Assembly (NCBI GenBank): GCA_027186245.1
Contig: CP114498.1
Location: forward strand, 4,471,501 to 4,535,500
From: Coriaria nepalensis
Taxonomy: Eukaryota; Streptophyta; Magnoliopsida; Cucurbitales; Coriariaceae
Direction of reading: 5' to 3'
Length of the DNA stretch: 64,000 bases
The notes beneath the pieces are model-generated. The model searched no databases and was not told where the DNA came from. It saw nothing but the letters and a program-made list of their open reading frames with translations. Both the position numbers and the translations under genes were made by a program. Below are positions 10,451 through 22,913 of this stretch, in pieces. Position 1 is the first letter of the stretch, and each line of letters starts with the position of its first letter.

Positions 10451-11169
10451 ATGGGTGGAAATTCACCATGCGCTTCCTGCAAGTTGCTAAGGCGGCGATG
10501 CGCCAAAGACTGCATCTTCGCTCCTTACTTTCCCTCCGACGATCCCCACAAGTTCGCCATTGTTCATAAGGTCTTTGGGGCTAGCAATGTCAGCAAAATG
10601 TTACAGGTAGGTCCGAGAATAACGTCCCACGTAAGAAATGAAAAACTTGCAAAAAATATTTTTCCCTCGTTGTCGATTGGTGTTGAATTTTTGACAGTAT
10701 ATGTATCTTTCTCACGAGACGATAGTGTTTTTTAGTTAGTGAAGAGTTGTATCTTTTCTAATATTGGTTATTGATGTTGTTGTTGTTACGAAAGGAGCTT
10801 CCGGTTCAGCAGAGACCGGATGCGGTGAGCAGTTTAGTATACGAAGCGAATGCGAGGGTGAGAGACCCGGTTTACGGGTGTGTAGGGGCCATATCTTTCC
10901 TGCAAAATCAGGTGGCTCAACTACAAATGCAGCTTGCTATGGCTCAGGCGGAGATCCTGTGCATCCAAATGCAGCAAGAGCCTCATATGTTGCCTATCTC
11001 ACTTGATCAGATCAACGACTCCGATCATGATCCGAATTCGTATTTTCTCCAGAACACGACTCTCCCAGTTCAGTGTCTCAACTTCTCCTCTTCTTCTTCT
11101 ACTAGTAATGTAATCCTTCATGATTCTCTTAAGAGGGAGACCTTTTTTGGACATGACTTGGTCTCTTGA
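10451..11169 (+). CDS. LBD12: LOB-domain (LBD/AS2-like) class I transcription factor, LBD12-like
   Basis: LBD proteins are plant-specific nuclear DNA-binding factors of organ boundaries and lateral organs. Exon 1 (10451-10606) and exon 2 (10795-11169) are joined across a 188-bp GT/AG intron between codons 52 and 53, the usual intron position in this family, giving 176 aa. The zinc-finger-like block CX2CX6CX3C uses Cys 7, 10, 17 and 21. The GAS block includes FGASNVSKML and RVRDPVYGC. The coiled coil has Leu 88, 95, 99 and Ile 106 in the LX6LX3LX6L pattern, with Ile in the last place. The conserved AEILCIQMQ tail is typical of the LBD12 type. The Ser-rich C-terminus (residues about 140-160) is variable in the family. 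The gene is intact; the orthology call is from memory. Confidence 0.95.
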
Positions 11170-11768
11170 TTATTATATTAGCAATTAATAAACTTTTCCA
11201 ATCATATCTTCTCCGTCTGTACAGCTAGCTTTTACAGTATACTACTTTTCTTATGGTGATTCCATAGAGACGGAGAGAGAGAGAGAGGACGAATGAATGA
11301 GATTAGCATGTGAAGGTGAAGAGTTTTCTGATTAATTTAATATATAAAGGACTTTTTTTTTCTAAATAAATTCATGATAAGATAGATTATTATGTGGTTG
11401 GACACGTAAGAGATTATCGCTAAGGAAATTCTAAGTAGCCGACCTGATATACAAATGCAATGAATCCTGATAAGTAACAAGTGACAAGTAACAAGAATTG
11501 TTAGAGAAGTAAAATCAGAGACTAAAGTGGGCAATTTGATTTGCCCTCTTTTATTGTGCCACTTTAATTGTTTATAAGAAAAAGGTCAGTAATGAGACAA
11601 AGTTTAGAATTTTATGGCTACTCGATCTTTCCTAATCCTTTGAAGAAATTGACTGCATGCATGTGCAGTTGTAGAAGACAAAATTTGTGATAGGGAAAGA
11701 ATTTACCATTTTCTTAACCTAAGGAAACCGCCCACAAAATTTGAAAACCCATGTTCCATTGTGTGATT
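11170..11768 (+). other. LBD 3' UTR and flank
   Basis: Downstream of the LBD stop codon. It holds a GA microsatellite near 11271-11288 and AT-rich sequence. No further gene is recognised. Confidence 0.4.
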
Positions 11769-12361
11769 AGGGGCGGATAAATTTTCCGTGGGATCGGGGA
11801 TAGGGAGGTACTATTTTGATTTTGATTTTTTGGGTACCTGGAATTGAAATGGTTAGTTTCGGCTTGATATCATGATCGGAAAGTAATCGGGATGGTACCG
11901 GGAATTCTGATTATCAGTAAAATCATTTTTTTTATTTTTGATTTCTAAATGTTAAGTTTAATATCCATCTACCAAATGAAAAATAAAGGAAGAAGAAGAA
12001 GACAAATCCAGGATAGCCATATAGAATAAGGAAAGGAGATTGTCTTCATGCTTGTAACATCGTAATAACGAAAATTTCAAATACTTGTAAAACCGTAGAG
12101 CAAATTAACATTGAAAATGAAATATGATGTTTTCAATTCTTTCTAGAAATCGAAATCGTAAAAACAATGATAAAAAATTAACTTTTTTTTCTTTTTTTAA
12201 ATATTGGCATTGATATCGATTTTAACATTGGTTCTAGTCTCATCCCGATATTTAATAGTAGAATTTTGGAACAGTAATAATATCGATATATTAGCGATAC
12301 CTAAAATCAGTATCGATTTACTATTAAAATTCAAATAGAGATCGAGAATTTTTCATACCCT
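11769..12361. mobile_element. hAT-like MITE with 8-bp target duplication
   Basis: The left end AGGGGCGGATAAATTTTC pairs with the reverse complement of the right end, AGGGTATGAAAAATTCTC. Flanks are GTGTGATT (11761-11768) and ATGTGATT (12362-12369), identical at 7 of 8 positions, an 8-bp duplication as made by hAT transposases. It is 593 bp long, with subterminal repeats of ATCGAT/GATATCG type and no coding capacity. Confidence 0.7.
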
Positions 12362-12399
12362 ATGTGATTGAGGAAATTTAAAATGTGGATTCAAGTGTT

Positions 12400-13495
12400 A
12401 TTTTAATTTATATATGAGTAATTTATACATGAATCTTTTAAAATTTAATGATATTATAGATTCCCCTTGAGATTTTTGGAAAGTAGATTCTTAAAATTTG
12501 ACTTAAGGTATAATTAAGTTCATCTGTCAAAAGTTAATATTAAATTTAACTATTTTTTACAAATGAAAAGATATTTATGTCATTTAATTTTTATCTAAAA
12601 ATAAAATAAATTACATATAAACTCTTGAAGTTTATTAATATTATAAGTTGATTTTTTGATATGTATTACAAATAGATTTTTTAAGATTTTAAAAATTATA
12701 TTTAACGGTCAACTATTTTTATTAAATGATGAATCCTTTAGGGATATCTAATAATTTATATTGTATAATGTTTATTTCCAAAATTTGTATTTATATATAT
12801 AATATTTATTTCTATATATATCCAAAAATTTTGAAAAATTCTTATGTATATATATATATATACGCACATAGTACACGGTAATGTGTGACATCAAACCTCA
12901 ATTATAATTACAAACGTAACTCTCATATAATGAATGGTGCATTACATTAGTTTGATATTTATGTTTGTAATGAGATTTATTATGTTATATGATCATACAC
13001 TATGTATATATAAGAATATCTTATTAATTTTAATTTGATAGAAATAAATATATGTATATATATAATTTATAAAATAGATATTTTTTAGATATGACATTTT
13101 ATATATAATAATTAACATTATATATATATTATATGTCACTATAATCCATTATGCAAATAAAAATTATTGACGGCTAAAACTTAGGATAGAGGATCCATTT
13201 ATAATATTAATAAACTTAAAGTGATTCATTTATAATATTGATAAACTTCAAGGGATTTACATATAATCTTATTTTGTTGTCATATAGAATTAAAGGCTAT
13301 AAATGTCTTTTTATTGCAAAAATAGTTAATTGTTAAATTTAACGTTGATTCTTGATGAATTGACTTATTTGTAATTTGATACAAATTTGAAATGACCCAC
13401 TTGTAATTCTTAAAATCTTAAAAAATCTACCTATGATATTACTTATAATACGACTAAATCTCAAGGGATTCATATATAATTTACTATTTATATAT
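12400..13495. repeat. Second large imperfect inverted repeat (fold-back element)
   Basis: The left arm (about 12400-12720) is matched by the reverse complement of the right arm (about 13170-13495). Shared blocks include TGAGATTT and GTTAATATTAAATTTAAC against GTTAAATTTAACGTTGATT read in reverse. CTTGAAGTTTATTAATATTATAA is also matched. The centre is extremely AT-rich, with TA microsatellites. No protein is encoded. The family is distinct from the fold-back at 9120-10210. Confidence 0.65.
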
Positions 13496-13799
13496 TTATT
13501 TATTCTACAATCTATATTTACTTATTTTTTTAAGATAAAAAAAGGGAGTAGCTGACCTTTACAAAGTGGAGAGAGGGAGAAAATAATAGTGCTGAGTGCA
13601 ACAGCATGTCATTTATCAATGCCATATTAAAAAGAAAATATTATTAGTTTACGAATAATCTAAACGTGGAAGTAGTAATTTAAGTTTTTTTGAATCTAAT
13701 TTGAAATATAGATTAAACTTATAAATATAAAGATCGATTATATTAATATATATCAAATATGTATTTAACGGAAAGCATATAAAAGTTTAAAAAAATTAC

Positions 13800-15480
13800 A
13801 AAGATTAAGATTTAAGAAAACATACTAATCTTAATACAAAATCGAATGAATCTCATTGCTCTTTCATCATGGCAGAATTCAATAAAAAGATTGAGGTACT
13901 CAAGAGTTCACCCTCTAATCGTAATCCACGTAATTCAATTTGCTTGATTGATTTTCTACAATAAGATTTATCACATGATTCAAAGAGCTCGTGTAATAGA
14001 AATGGAAAGTCTCACTTTCTCACACTAGAGATTTTGGCCAAAAGGCAAGTAAAATCCTACAATTTTTTGCCATCCTAATGGGGTATTTTTAATACTCAAT
14101 TAGGTTTCAGGTTTCCTAATATTATTATGTTTTCTTAGAACATTAGGTTTCCTTATAGTATTAGGTAAAACTAATTAAAGAAATAATAGGTCAAACTCAC
14201 ATAATATATGGCCTGCTTGTCATGGGTCTTTAGTCCATTTGTTTTAATCAATGATTTGATTAATTTAGGCTATATAATTCAATTAATAAATTAGCTCATT
14301 AATTATTTAATGTCTAATTATTAATTACGAACTATTCGAATATTTTATAATTAAATAAGTAATTCCAATATAAATTATTAATTTATAATTAAATTAATGT
14401 CGTGCTTTATTATGCTACTAGAGCTACACGATATTAGATTTAATAAATTAATAATTTACTATTTTACTCTTATAGTCATACTATAAGATAAATTATGATT
14501 TTACCTCTCAAATCAAAATTATCTAGTTTCCTTATCCTCGTAGAAAAAATAACTGAGTTACGTCTTAAATTTAATGCATATAATCAATCATGTTTTACAT
14601 CACACTAGTAGGAAGATCTCATAATAACTTATGATTTTATCCAATTCATAATTGGATTCGTTTAGTTTGAAACACATTTATAACTAAATAATGATTAATT
14701 AAGTTAAACCTCCAAGCCAAGAATCACTTTTAGCAAAGTGTCAAGGCTACCCGAGATATGAGAAGTAAGAACTTTCGAAAGAACCTATTATGACTAACAA
14801 TTGTATAATAACGATCCTTCCATTCAGCCAATGTCTCAATTTGTCATAAGGTATGATTTAACTATTAAACCATAATAGACAAATCATATGGGTTTTTATA
14901 TCTTTAATGAATATAGACAATGAATTTACTGAAACTCTTTCCATACCAAATTACCTTATAAGGATTTCATTGTTCAGTAAAGTATACAACTTATAGAACT
15001 TATTTCTAAATATAGAAGCGATAGATTCCCTCTTGATCACTCATAGCCTTCATGTATAATATTTCATACCCAATGGTTCACCTCGTGTTCATCTTTGGTT
15101 AGGGCTAGTTTGAATGATGTCAAGTATGAAACTCGGCACATAAAATACTATGGTGATCTTAGGTCTATAGACCTCATAATATAATCAATAGATAATTCTC
15201 ATTAACATCCAATATTAATTACCATTGAGAATCATATGAGTCTCATGTTTAGTACCCTTAGTCTCTACTAAACATTCACCTAATCATCATGATGTTCTAC
15301 TAACACTAATGACCTTGAGATCGGTCATCCTAAATACTTTAAGTGATAAACTGTGTGATTGTCTATCTAGATCATCAATGTTCATTCTTGAAATCTTATG
15401 ACAATGAACAGTTCATGTCTTTAAGTTTTAAGTAACTTGAGTCTCAATACGCATAATCTCCAAAATGCATAACTTAAGAG
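13800..15480 (-). mobile_element. Second copy of the non-coding LTR-element segment with LTR-like flank
   Basis: 14745-15450 is the sister of 4014-4720 (same order and strand). The preceding 13800-14060 has the look of a copia-type LTR in minus orientation (a CTCTAGTGTGAGAAAGTGAG-like block when reversed). No coding domain is visible. The AT-rich part 13496-13800 shows nothing further. Confidence 0.5.
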
Positions 15481-15766
15481 AATAGACTTTATTATAATAT
15501 GTATTTATAGAACATAATATATTAATTCTAATATAAATAATAAACATAATAAATTGATGGATGTTTTAACTATTATTGAACAAATAATATATCGTTAATA
15601 TTTACAAATACAATTATACACTTTTAAATGTTTACATTGATTTCCTTCCTGATAAATATGCATCACTTTATAATTTCACGAAAATATTTTAGGAAATGTA
15701 AAAAATATTATATAAAAATTAAAGTAAATAAAATCAGATTTTTAACAATTAGCAAAATTGAGTACA

Positions 15767-16469
15767 TGTTGGACTTTTTCTTTTAGCTAAAGTGAAATGG
15801 ATTAAAGACCCAAAGCTCAAAAAATGTTTAATAAATGCAATTAAATGCATCCCACATTAGAAAGGGAGAAACATTTTCAAGCATTTATAAGTAATTGCAA
15901 ATAGTAAATATTTGTAATAATAAATAAGTATTGGGGTTTGGCTGAGACTCGGACTCACACGCGCGCGCGCGGCGTGAGGCGTGAGGTGTTTTGGCGCTTA
16001 TTAGGCGTACTTTGCACGTTTGCGACGTGGCGGCCAGCTGCCACGTGCGGTGGTTGATCGACTACTTAAACGTTTGACAGTTAAAACGGCTAGTTACCAT
16101 TAGAGTTTGAATTTCGGAAATTCAAAAATCTGACTGTTAAAGCAGTTAAACTGTTTTAAACAAAGAAGTGTGACTGTTTGTGAAACAGTATACTGTTTCA
16201 TGAACATGTGCCAAAATTTGCCAAAATTTGCCTATAAGTGTGACTGTTTGAGAACTTTAACCAATCTTCTTCTCAGTTTTCGTACTGTCAGAAACCGAAT
16301 ATATTCCAAAACAAAATTTTACTGTTGCTTGTGATCTTTTGTAAAGGCTTGTCATATCCCGAAAACTATTTTCACAGTAATCTAAATCAATCTGGGAGGG
16401 TGAAAATATCATTTTTTGGAAAACATATCTATTATGTATTTCAAATCTTAATCCCATTTTATTTCAACA
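15767..16469. mobile_element. Solo LTR, 703 bp, with perfect 5-bp target duplication
   Basis: Starts TGTTGGACTTTT and ends TTTCAACA, the usual TG...CA termini inside an inverted TGTTG/CAACA. It is flanked on both sides by GTACA (15762-15766 and 16470-16474). Both termini, the 5-bp duplication and the absence of internal sequence indicate a solo LTR left by recombination between two LTRs. The interior holds a short (CG)n stretch (near 15961-15972) and a CCACGTG motif. Confidence 0.85.
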
Positions 16470-16474
16470 GTACA

Positions 16475-18600
16475 AACATTTAAGAATTTATTTATAAAAT
16501 TTTAAGATAAAATTTTAATTTTAGTAAAGCTGTGATGCTCGCCTTATCCATCCTTCATCTCCGCACATGCTTATCAAGAAGGATGTAGATTTCAATTGTG
16601 ATGTTATTATCGACACTTAAAAATGTCTGATTGGGTTGGAAGATCACTATCATTGATAATGCGTCCACTCCACAATCCACTTCTTGAAATTGAAGATCCC
16701 AAGTATAGGCTGGGTCAAGGGTTTGTACAAGGGTGGTTGGTGCCCGCTCTCAACTTTTTAAAAATTTAAAATTAACCCTAAAATTTATTAAAATTTCATT
16801 AATAGATTCTTAAATATCTTTATAAACTATTAAAATTTATAAACAAATCCTTAAATTTTAATTAAAAATCTAGTCTTACCCATCCTAATTTTTATATAAA
16901 ATTTTCTGCTTGCCTTAAGATTTCTCCCTGCAATCCCTCCAACTCTGCTTTTCAATTCGTAGCTTCACTCAAGTTTGTTGTAAAGCCCGCTATCCGCATA
17001 GTTTTTTGGGAAATTTTCTTTGGTCAATTTTTCTTAAGAAAAGAGAAGTAGAAGAAACATAACTTAGGACCTCCCTCCTCTTGTCTTGTCTTGTCTTCTC
17101 TTCTCTCTGATGATGGTCCTCTATGTGAAAAAAGAAAGTGAGGATTTGAGCATCCGACCATCCCGACCCTATCTAGCATTTTCTAGTATAAGTAAGCAAA
17201 GTATTGATCATATTGCATTTCATATTCATAATTTACCATCAAATTTCAATGCACAAATCACTACTTACTTATTCCTACATTGTCCTCCTCAGAAGTTTAT
17301 AATACTGCCAGAATCAAAATTCATTCTTCAGAAGTTCATATGACTAGAAAAGAAACCATAAAAAAACAGGCATTGATCCAACATACTCATATATATATAT
17401 ATATAATGGTGTATGTATATGCGTATATATATAAGACTCTCACATAGAAAAATTTAAAACAACCCTTTATATTTCAGAAAAATTGAATCCTAAAATTAGG
17501 GAGGTTGCACCTCCTTTAAGTCCATAAAAATATTTTGGATCAAACTGAGCATGTAATCATGAATACATCAAAAATAACAATGTAATTGAAGTCTTAAATT
17601 TGAACCTGGAAGTGATGAGTGAATCATGGCTTAACTAGTAAGAATTAGTCATGAGACAAATTAGCGAGTAAGAATTTGACACAATTTGATACACTCATGA
17701 ATACATGGCTCAACTTCTATCATAAGATACATTAGTCATTTAGCTTGAAAATGAGTAAGAATTTTAAACTAGCAGATCCATCATCTTAAGGAGATGACAT
17801 GTTTTTAGACTAGAAAATTACTTTTCAGACAAAACCATGCAGGTGTAAGATGTTTGGCATGTTGAAACCATACAACCTGGATATCTTTGTCTGTTTTCTG
17901 AATCAAAGAGGAAAAGGAATATAATAACTTGCTCTTTTCACTTACATTTCCTTTTCCTTTTCCAACTTTCCATCCTATTTTTTCTAATAGGCAAATTTGC
18001 TTCCTTCACAAATGAAAATTGCCCAATTTGCCATAAATTCATGAAATCCCTAAATTTATGTTATAAATAAAAAATTTAAGAAGTTAACAAAAGCGTGTTT
18101 CGTTCAGTCACACACTAGTAAACTGTCCGTACAAAAACTATATGGCTCAATATGAGGCGTATAAGAAACCGTATAAAAAGAGCTTCATATCCAGTCATTT
18201 GGTCAAAACTTTTGATGTCACTTTCCTGAATGGACCAGATCTCATTCCAGGCACAAACCGTCATTGTATCTTCCACTAAGAAAGAGGACCTAAAATGTAT
18301 GGACTTGTTTTGCCCCAAATTAAAACGGAGCGTTTCAATAAAGTGAGTAAAACAGTTTTAATCACATGTGCAACCAATAGAAATGGTATTTAAGAAACTC
18401 TCGACACCAAAAACGGGAAACAATATTATACAATTAAACATACATATCATTGATGAATTATAGATAATCAAAACAATGATTAAAAGAAGTATAGTTTTGG
18501 TAATGTACTATTATCATTCGAACAGGTTATAGTTTCTCAATATTCATCTTGCAAAATCAGTCTCTGCAACATATTAACTGTAACATTTTACCTTCATTCT
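16475..18600. other. Intergenic, AT-rich, nothing recognised
   Basis: Holds CTTGT/CTTCT microsatellite-like stretches near 17080-17110 and a TA repeat near 17390-17440. Short ORFs here show no family features. The last few hundred bases are probably 3' flank of the SWIM gene on the minus strand. Confidence 0.4.
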
Positions 18601-18665
18601 TTGGGAAGACTAGCTCGGACAACCTCTTCGACTGAATATTATAATCCGGATGGAGAAATACAGAT

Positions 18666-21600
18666 TCATGATCCTGGATCAACATTCATTTTGCAGGAAC
18701 AGATTTCTTCTTCCCCACAACCATTATCATTCACAAATTCTTTACTTTGATTATTGTTGCTGTTATTATTATTTTCTTTCTCAGTAGTATCTGTACTTTG
18801 TTTATTAATTAGAGATTCTAGCCGCTTTTGAACAGAGACAGCAAAGGTAACAGCATGATCACGGATCAATGAATCGTGAGGTGGACTCCTCAGCATCTCG
18901 ATCAAGGCCCTATGGTACTGAAATAAACTGATGGATGGAAAACTAGTCCCTTTTTTATGGCAAACACTAATAACTTTGCATATATGCTCACACAGATTAC
19001 CCATTTCGGCCCAACTGCAGTCACATATACCGAGCTGTGAACCTGGATTTCGGATAATAAATGCACTTTCTCGATCAATTTGGTCAGTAACTTTAACACA
19101 TCTACTACTGTCTTCTCCTTCTCCTTCCCATGTGATGTCAGAATCTGAAATCCTTAGTGCTTTGCGCCAAGATGTTAAACCACTTAGCCACTCATCTTTG
19201 CTATATCTAGCAAAATCATCCTTCTCAGAGTACTCATCCAGCCAGAAGTAAGAATGTACTTTTGTGCTCAACTTATCGACTAACCAGTCAGCACGGTGAT
19301 AAACAGAAGAATCCTTTTCATTCAAAAGCCTGACCTTTAATTGGTTGTGGTAAAACTCCATAGCTGCACATGTCTCCTGGCTGGCAAGTGGAAGAGTTTT
19401 TAACGAAGTAGTCCACATCCCTAAGACAATAAAAACATGCATATTTGAGAGATGGTTTCATATAGTAAATTAGTAGACTAAGAGTTCAATCAATTCTCTA
19501 TAGGAAGCAGTCACCAATCCACTTTCCAACTAACTGTAGAAAGTGACTTGTTCTACCCCTAGTATCAGTCCCAGCATGAAGAATAATAAAAAAATGGTGG
19601 AAATTTTTTTTAATGGACACAATCCCAAAAATCAGCTGTAAATATGAAGACTTACTCAATAAACTCTAGAGAACAACATTCAAGTAAAAGAAGAGTAAAC
19701 CGGTAAAATGGTAGCATTATATTTATACCAAATGCTACGAGCACAGATATGACCCTTTACGAGGAAAACTTTTGCTATCAAAATAATAGGGACTTACCTA
19801 GCCTTGGGTACCAGACAGCCTTAAAGTAGTCCATGAAATCTGAATCAACAAAGTCTTCCATCAAATCCTCAAACAAACCAACAGACCCCTTTCCTTGACA
19901 GATGCTATCCACAGCTCGACCCAGCTTTCTTGATATCTCAACCTGCATCCCAATTTCTGAACATCTCTTCATTATATTTTTATGCCATGCATGACGGACT
20001 CGCCAAAAGCATAGTAATACGGAGCACTGAAACACATCCCTGAATAATATTAAACCCCCCCACCCAACCAAAAAATAAAAATAAAAAACAAGAAAAGGAT
20101 TAGTAAGGCCCCATAGAAGAAAAAACTTAGGAAAATTGAGGAGTCGATTACCTGATTAAAGCTCCATTTAATTCAACTAAATAAACCGACCTTTAGCAAA
20201 TTTAACGTTGGGAGTAGTGAAGTTTAGTTATATTTGTATGGATCTAAACTGGAGATTATGGACCGAAACTGAATTTTGGATCCAAACTGGACAAAGTAAG
20301 TTGAACCGAATGAAGCCTAAAAACACACGACATGGCATTTCAAGAATTTGGAGAACTACCTGATTGAAAGGACATCAGCAAGGGGATCGTCTACAATGAA
20401 CCCAGCCAAGCTCCATGTAGGATCTTTGGAGCGAACTCTATTGTAAAGAGCCCTCATCCATCTATGGGCATTGAAAGTAGCACATCTTGGTGATATGACC
20501 CAAGCCACAGGGATGGCCGTGTAATCAGAGTTGAAAACAACCAGACTATAAACAGGATACTGATTCAAATTGCAGAGAGATCATAGTTAGCATCCTAGAC
20601 ACTAAAAATAATGATAAGAATTCAAATAAATTAGAGAAAACTGTACAGTTCAAATTTTTTTATCATCCATGTGCAGACCTTCATCTTCTTTGTTCCAAAC
20701 CTCGAATCTGATGCAAGGAGGCCATGATTTCCAAATCGAATCATTTGCTGCAATTGCCATTCAGTTTGAATCCCCAAAGTAAAAGGGCCCAAATCAGAGA
20801 AATCCTCATAGAAGAAAACTTGACTCTGGTGGGTTTCAGCCCACATACTAATGCTGACATCATCATGTTCATCAAGTTCATATGAAGCACGCCGGATGCT
20901 TCTCTCCTGTCTACGGACATACCTATGGGTTAAAAGGTCATCTCTATTACATGGACCACCTTGTCTCTCCACTGATTCATTATGTCTCTGCATTATGGTC
21001 TCTACAGATACCCCCACATGAAGAAGAGACAACACCTTGAGGCGGAGTTCTTCTGATATACATGGTGCATACATAGCAGCTGTTCCTTCCGCCTTCTTGT
21101 CTTGAGGACCATGACATGGTAACCCCTTTTTATCCACATGCTTATCTTGATTATATATGATAAGAGCTACTGAAGGTTTAGCAATTAAGCGTTTTACAAT
21201 GAAATGGCAGGTGCAACCTCTTTTAGTGTTTGGTCTTCCAACATTCTTCTTCTTTGGCATGTAAGTATTCCTACTAGGTCTTATGACTCCACCCTTTCTA
21301 TGGTCATCAGGACCAAAAGAACACCAATACCTATACATTAAACAGGGCTAGTTTAGTTTCTTTTTCTTCACTCTCTTTCTCTTTTTTTTTTTAAGACATT
21401 TAAGGAGTAGTGATGACCTTACATTATATATTCAAGGACACCATCAACTTTTGCCTTGTAGGCCGCATTAGGCGGCCGTCTCCGCCTTGCTTCAATGTGA
21501 AATCTAGTTGGACAGTCGTTGTTCGAGGACTCACCCTTTACAAAATCATCTACTCTTGCAAAGGGGATCAAGGCAACTCTATCTACCTTGTCACGCCACC

Positions 21601-21694
21601 CTTCCACCTTTGACCAATCAAGATCAGCTGCTGCAAATTCCAAGGTGGAAGGACTCTGTACATCTAGGGAAAAAATCTCATCCCATCTGGCCAT
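18666..21694 (-). CDS. SWIM zinc-finger protein with MULE-transposase-like domain (domesticated transposase type)
   Basis: Exons 21694-21423, 21330-20679, 20559-20360, 20039-19798 and 19420-18666 all have GT/AG borders and agreeing phases, giving 706 aa with no break. The start ATG sits directly after a pyrimidine-rich AG acceptor (TATCTTTTTCAG), so the 5' UTR has an intron. The N-terminus has a conserved block (VALIPFARVDDFV) and a Cys/His-rich region (GCTCHFIVKR...). The middle is MULE-transposase-like: ASDSRFGTKKMK (Asp299), AIPVAWVISP and FIVDDPLADV (Asp365/366). The SWIM finger CxCx7CxH uses Cys588, Cys590, Cys599 and His601. From memory it resembles the single-copy-like Arabidopsis SWIM family protein At1g60560. 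No terminal repeats flank it, which suggests a host gene. Its biochemical role is unknown; DNA binding in the nucleus is inferred. Confidence 0.9.
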
Positions 21695-22732
21695 CTGAAA
21701 AAGATACTGGTAGAATGTTGGGAAAAAAAAAAAACCAAACAAACAAACAAGAAGAGGTCATATACACAATCCATTGCACCATCGTTTTGAAAGGACCTTG
21801 AAAAATTAATGAACCCACAAACCAGCTTAATTCAGACATAAAACCTCTCATCTAAACACAGCATAACAAAGATGAGGTCATAAACAAAGCATACCAAAGA
21901 TGAGGACCCTATCTTCTGCACAATCTACAGAACAAACTTTTTAGCAACATTATGGTCAAATTAAACTAGACACAAACTTTGAACAAGTGTCCAAACACAG
22001 AAAAATAGGAAACCAACCGTTTACTACAAAGCATTGAAACTTGAAAGCACACTACTCCGTCTCCATATCAACAAACACAGACACCGTGAAATTGTCTCAG
22101 CTTCGGTTCGTTTCCAATGAAACCGGAAAAGCAACCACCGATGAAACGAGACTATACACGCAAAGAAAGGGGAAAAAAAAAATTACTCTGAGAAATAATT
22201 TCAGATATGTAACAAGTAGAAGCGATAAGAAGCTCTATATGGACTTGGGTACAATGACAGGAATTCCTGTAAACCTGAAGAGTCTAACAATGGTCGCCCA
22301 GTTGTTCCTTGCGGGCTAATAGCATGGAGTTTGTTTACATATACATATAAATTTCATCAGAGTTAAGGGGAAATAGGAAGAATATTCCATGGAAGAGTGA
22401 CAACAGAGATTTGGCGAGAAAAATCTCCTCTGGTAGAAGAAGAATTCTTCGGCTGAGTAAGGGGAAGAATCACGCGAAGGCTGGGTTGATAAGGTTGAAG
22501 GGGAAAATGTTTGGAAAATTACACGGGCACCCCAGAATAATTTAAATATTACACGACAGCCCTCAGCGGAAATGAAAGTTCTAATATCCGTCCCGTCCGA
22601 AAGACACCCGTTTTTAAGCACTCTCAACGTAAATGAATGTTCTAATCTATCCTTAAACTTAACATTAATTTTTTTTTTGGTGGGTCAAAACAAAATTATA
22701 AGGTCGAAAAGAAAAGTGACATACCATATAAA
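21695..22732. other. Divergent intergenic region between the SWIM and alpha-SNAP genes
   Basis: Carries the 5' UTR intron and probable leader of the SWIM gene on the minus strand. It also holds a direct repeat near 22570-22650 (AATGAAAGTTCTAAT and AATGAATGTTCTAAT). No other coding sequence is supported. Confidence 0.45.
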
Positions 22733-22828
22733 TGGGCTTATTTCTGAGTCGGTCTATTTTACAAAGCCTTAATCACCGGCCCAAACTACGGCCCAACCCA
22801 ACAGACCTACAGAAGCAGAATTGGCCCA
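22733..22828. promoter_or_regulatory. Cluster of four site II (TGGGCY/GGCCCA) motifs in the shared promoter
   Basis: TGGGCT at 22733 and GGCCCA at 22778, 22790 and 22823, within 96 bp, ending 86 bp before the alpha-SNAP start codon. Site II elements bind TCP factors and are typical of plant housekeeping genes expressed in dividing cells. The divergent SWIM gene could share them. Confidence 0.6.
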
Positions 22829-22913
22829 AACTACATCTCATGAAGGGGGAAAGTATATTCGTGTTTCCCGTAGAAAAGAAACCGACCTCGTTTTTCTCTG
22901 TGCTGGATATGAA

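Noticed and set aside
10764..11006. Alternative plus-strand ORF overlapping LBD exon 2
   Set aside because: Out of frame with the conserved LOB-domain coding sequence, which is fixed by its splice phase.
18931..19251. 106-codon plus-strand ORF
   Set aside because: Antisense to the last exon of the SWIM gene.
22316..22627. 103-codon minus-strand ORF in the divergent promoter
   Set aside because: No family features; it lies where the 5' leader of the SWIM gene is expected.
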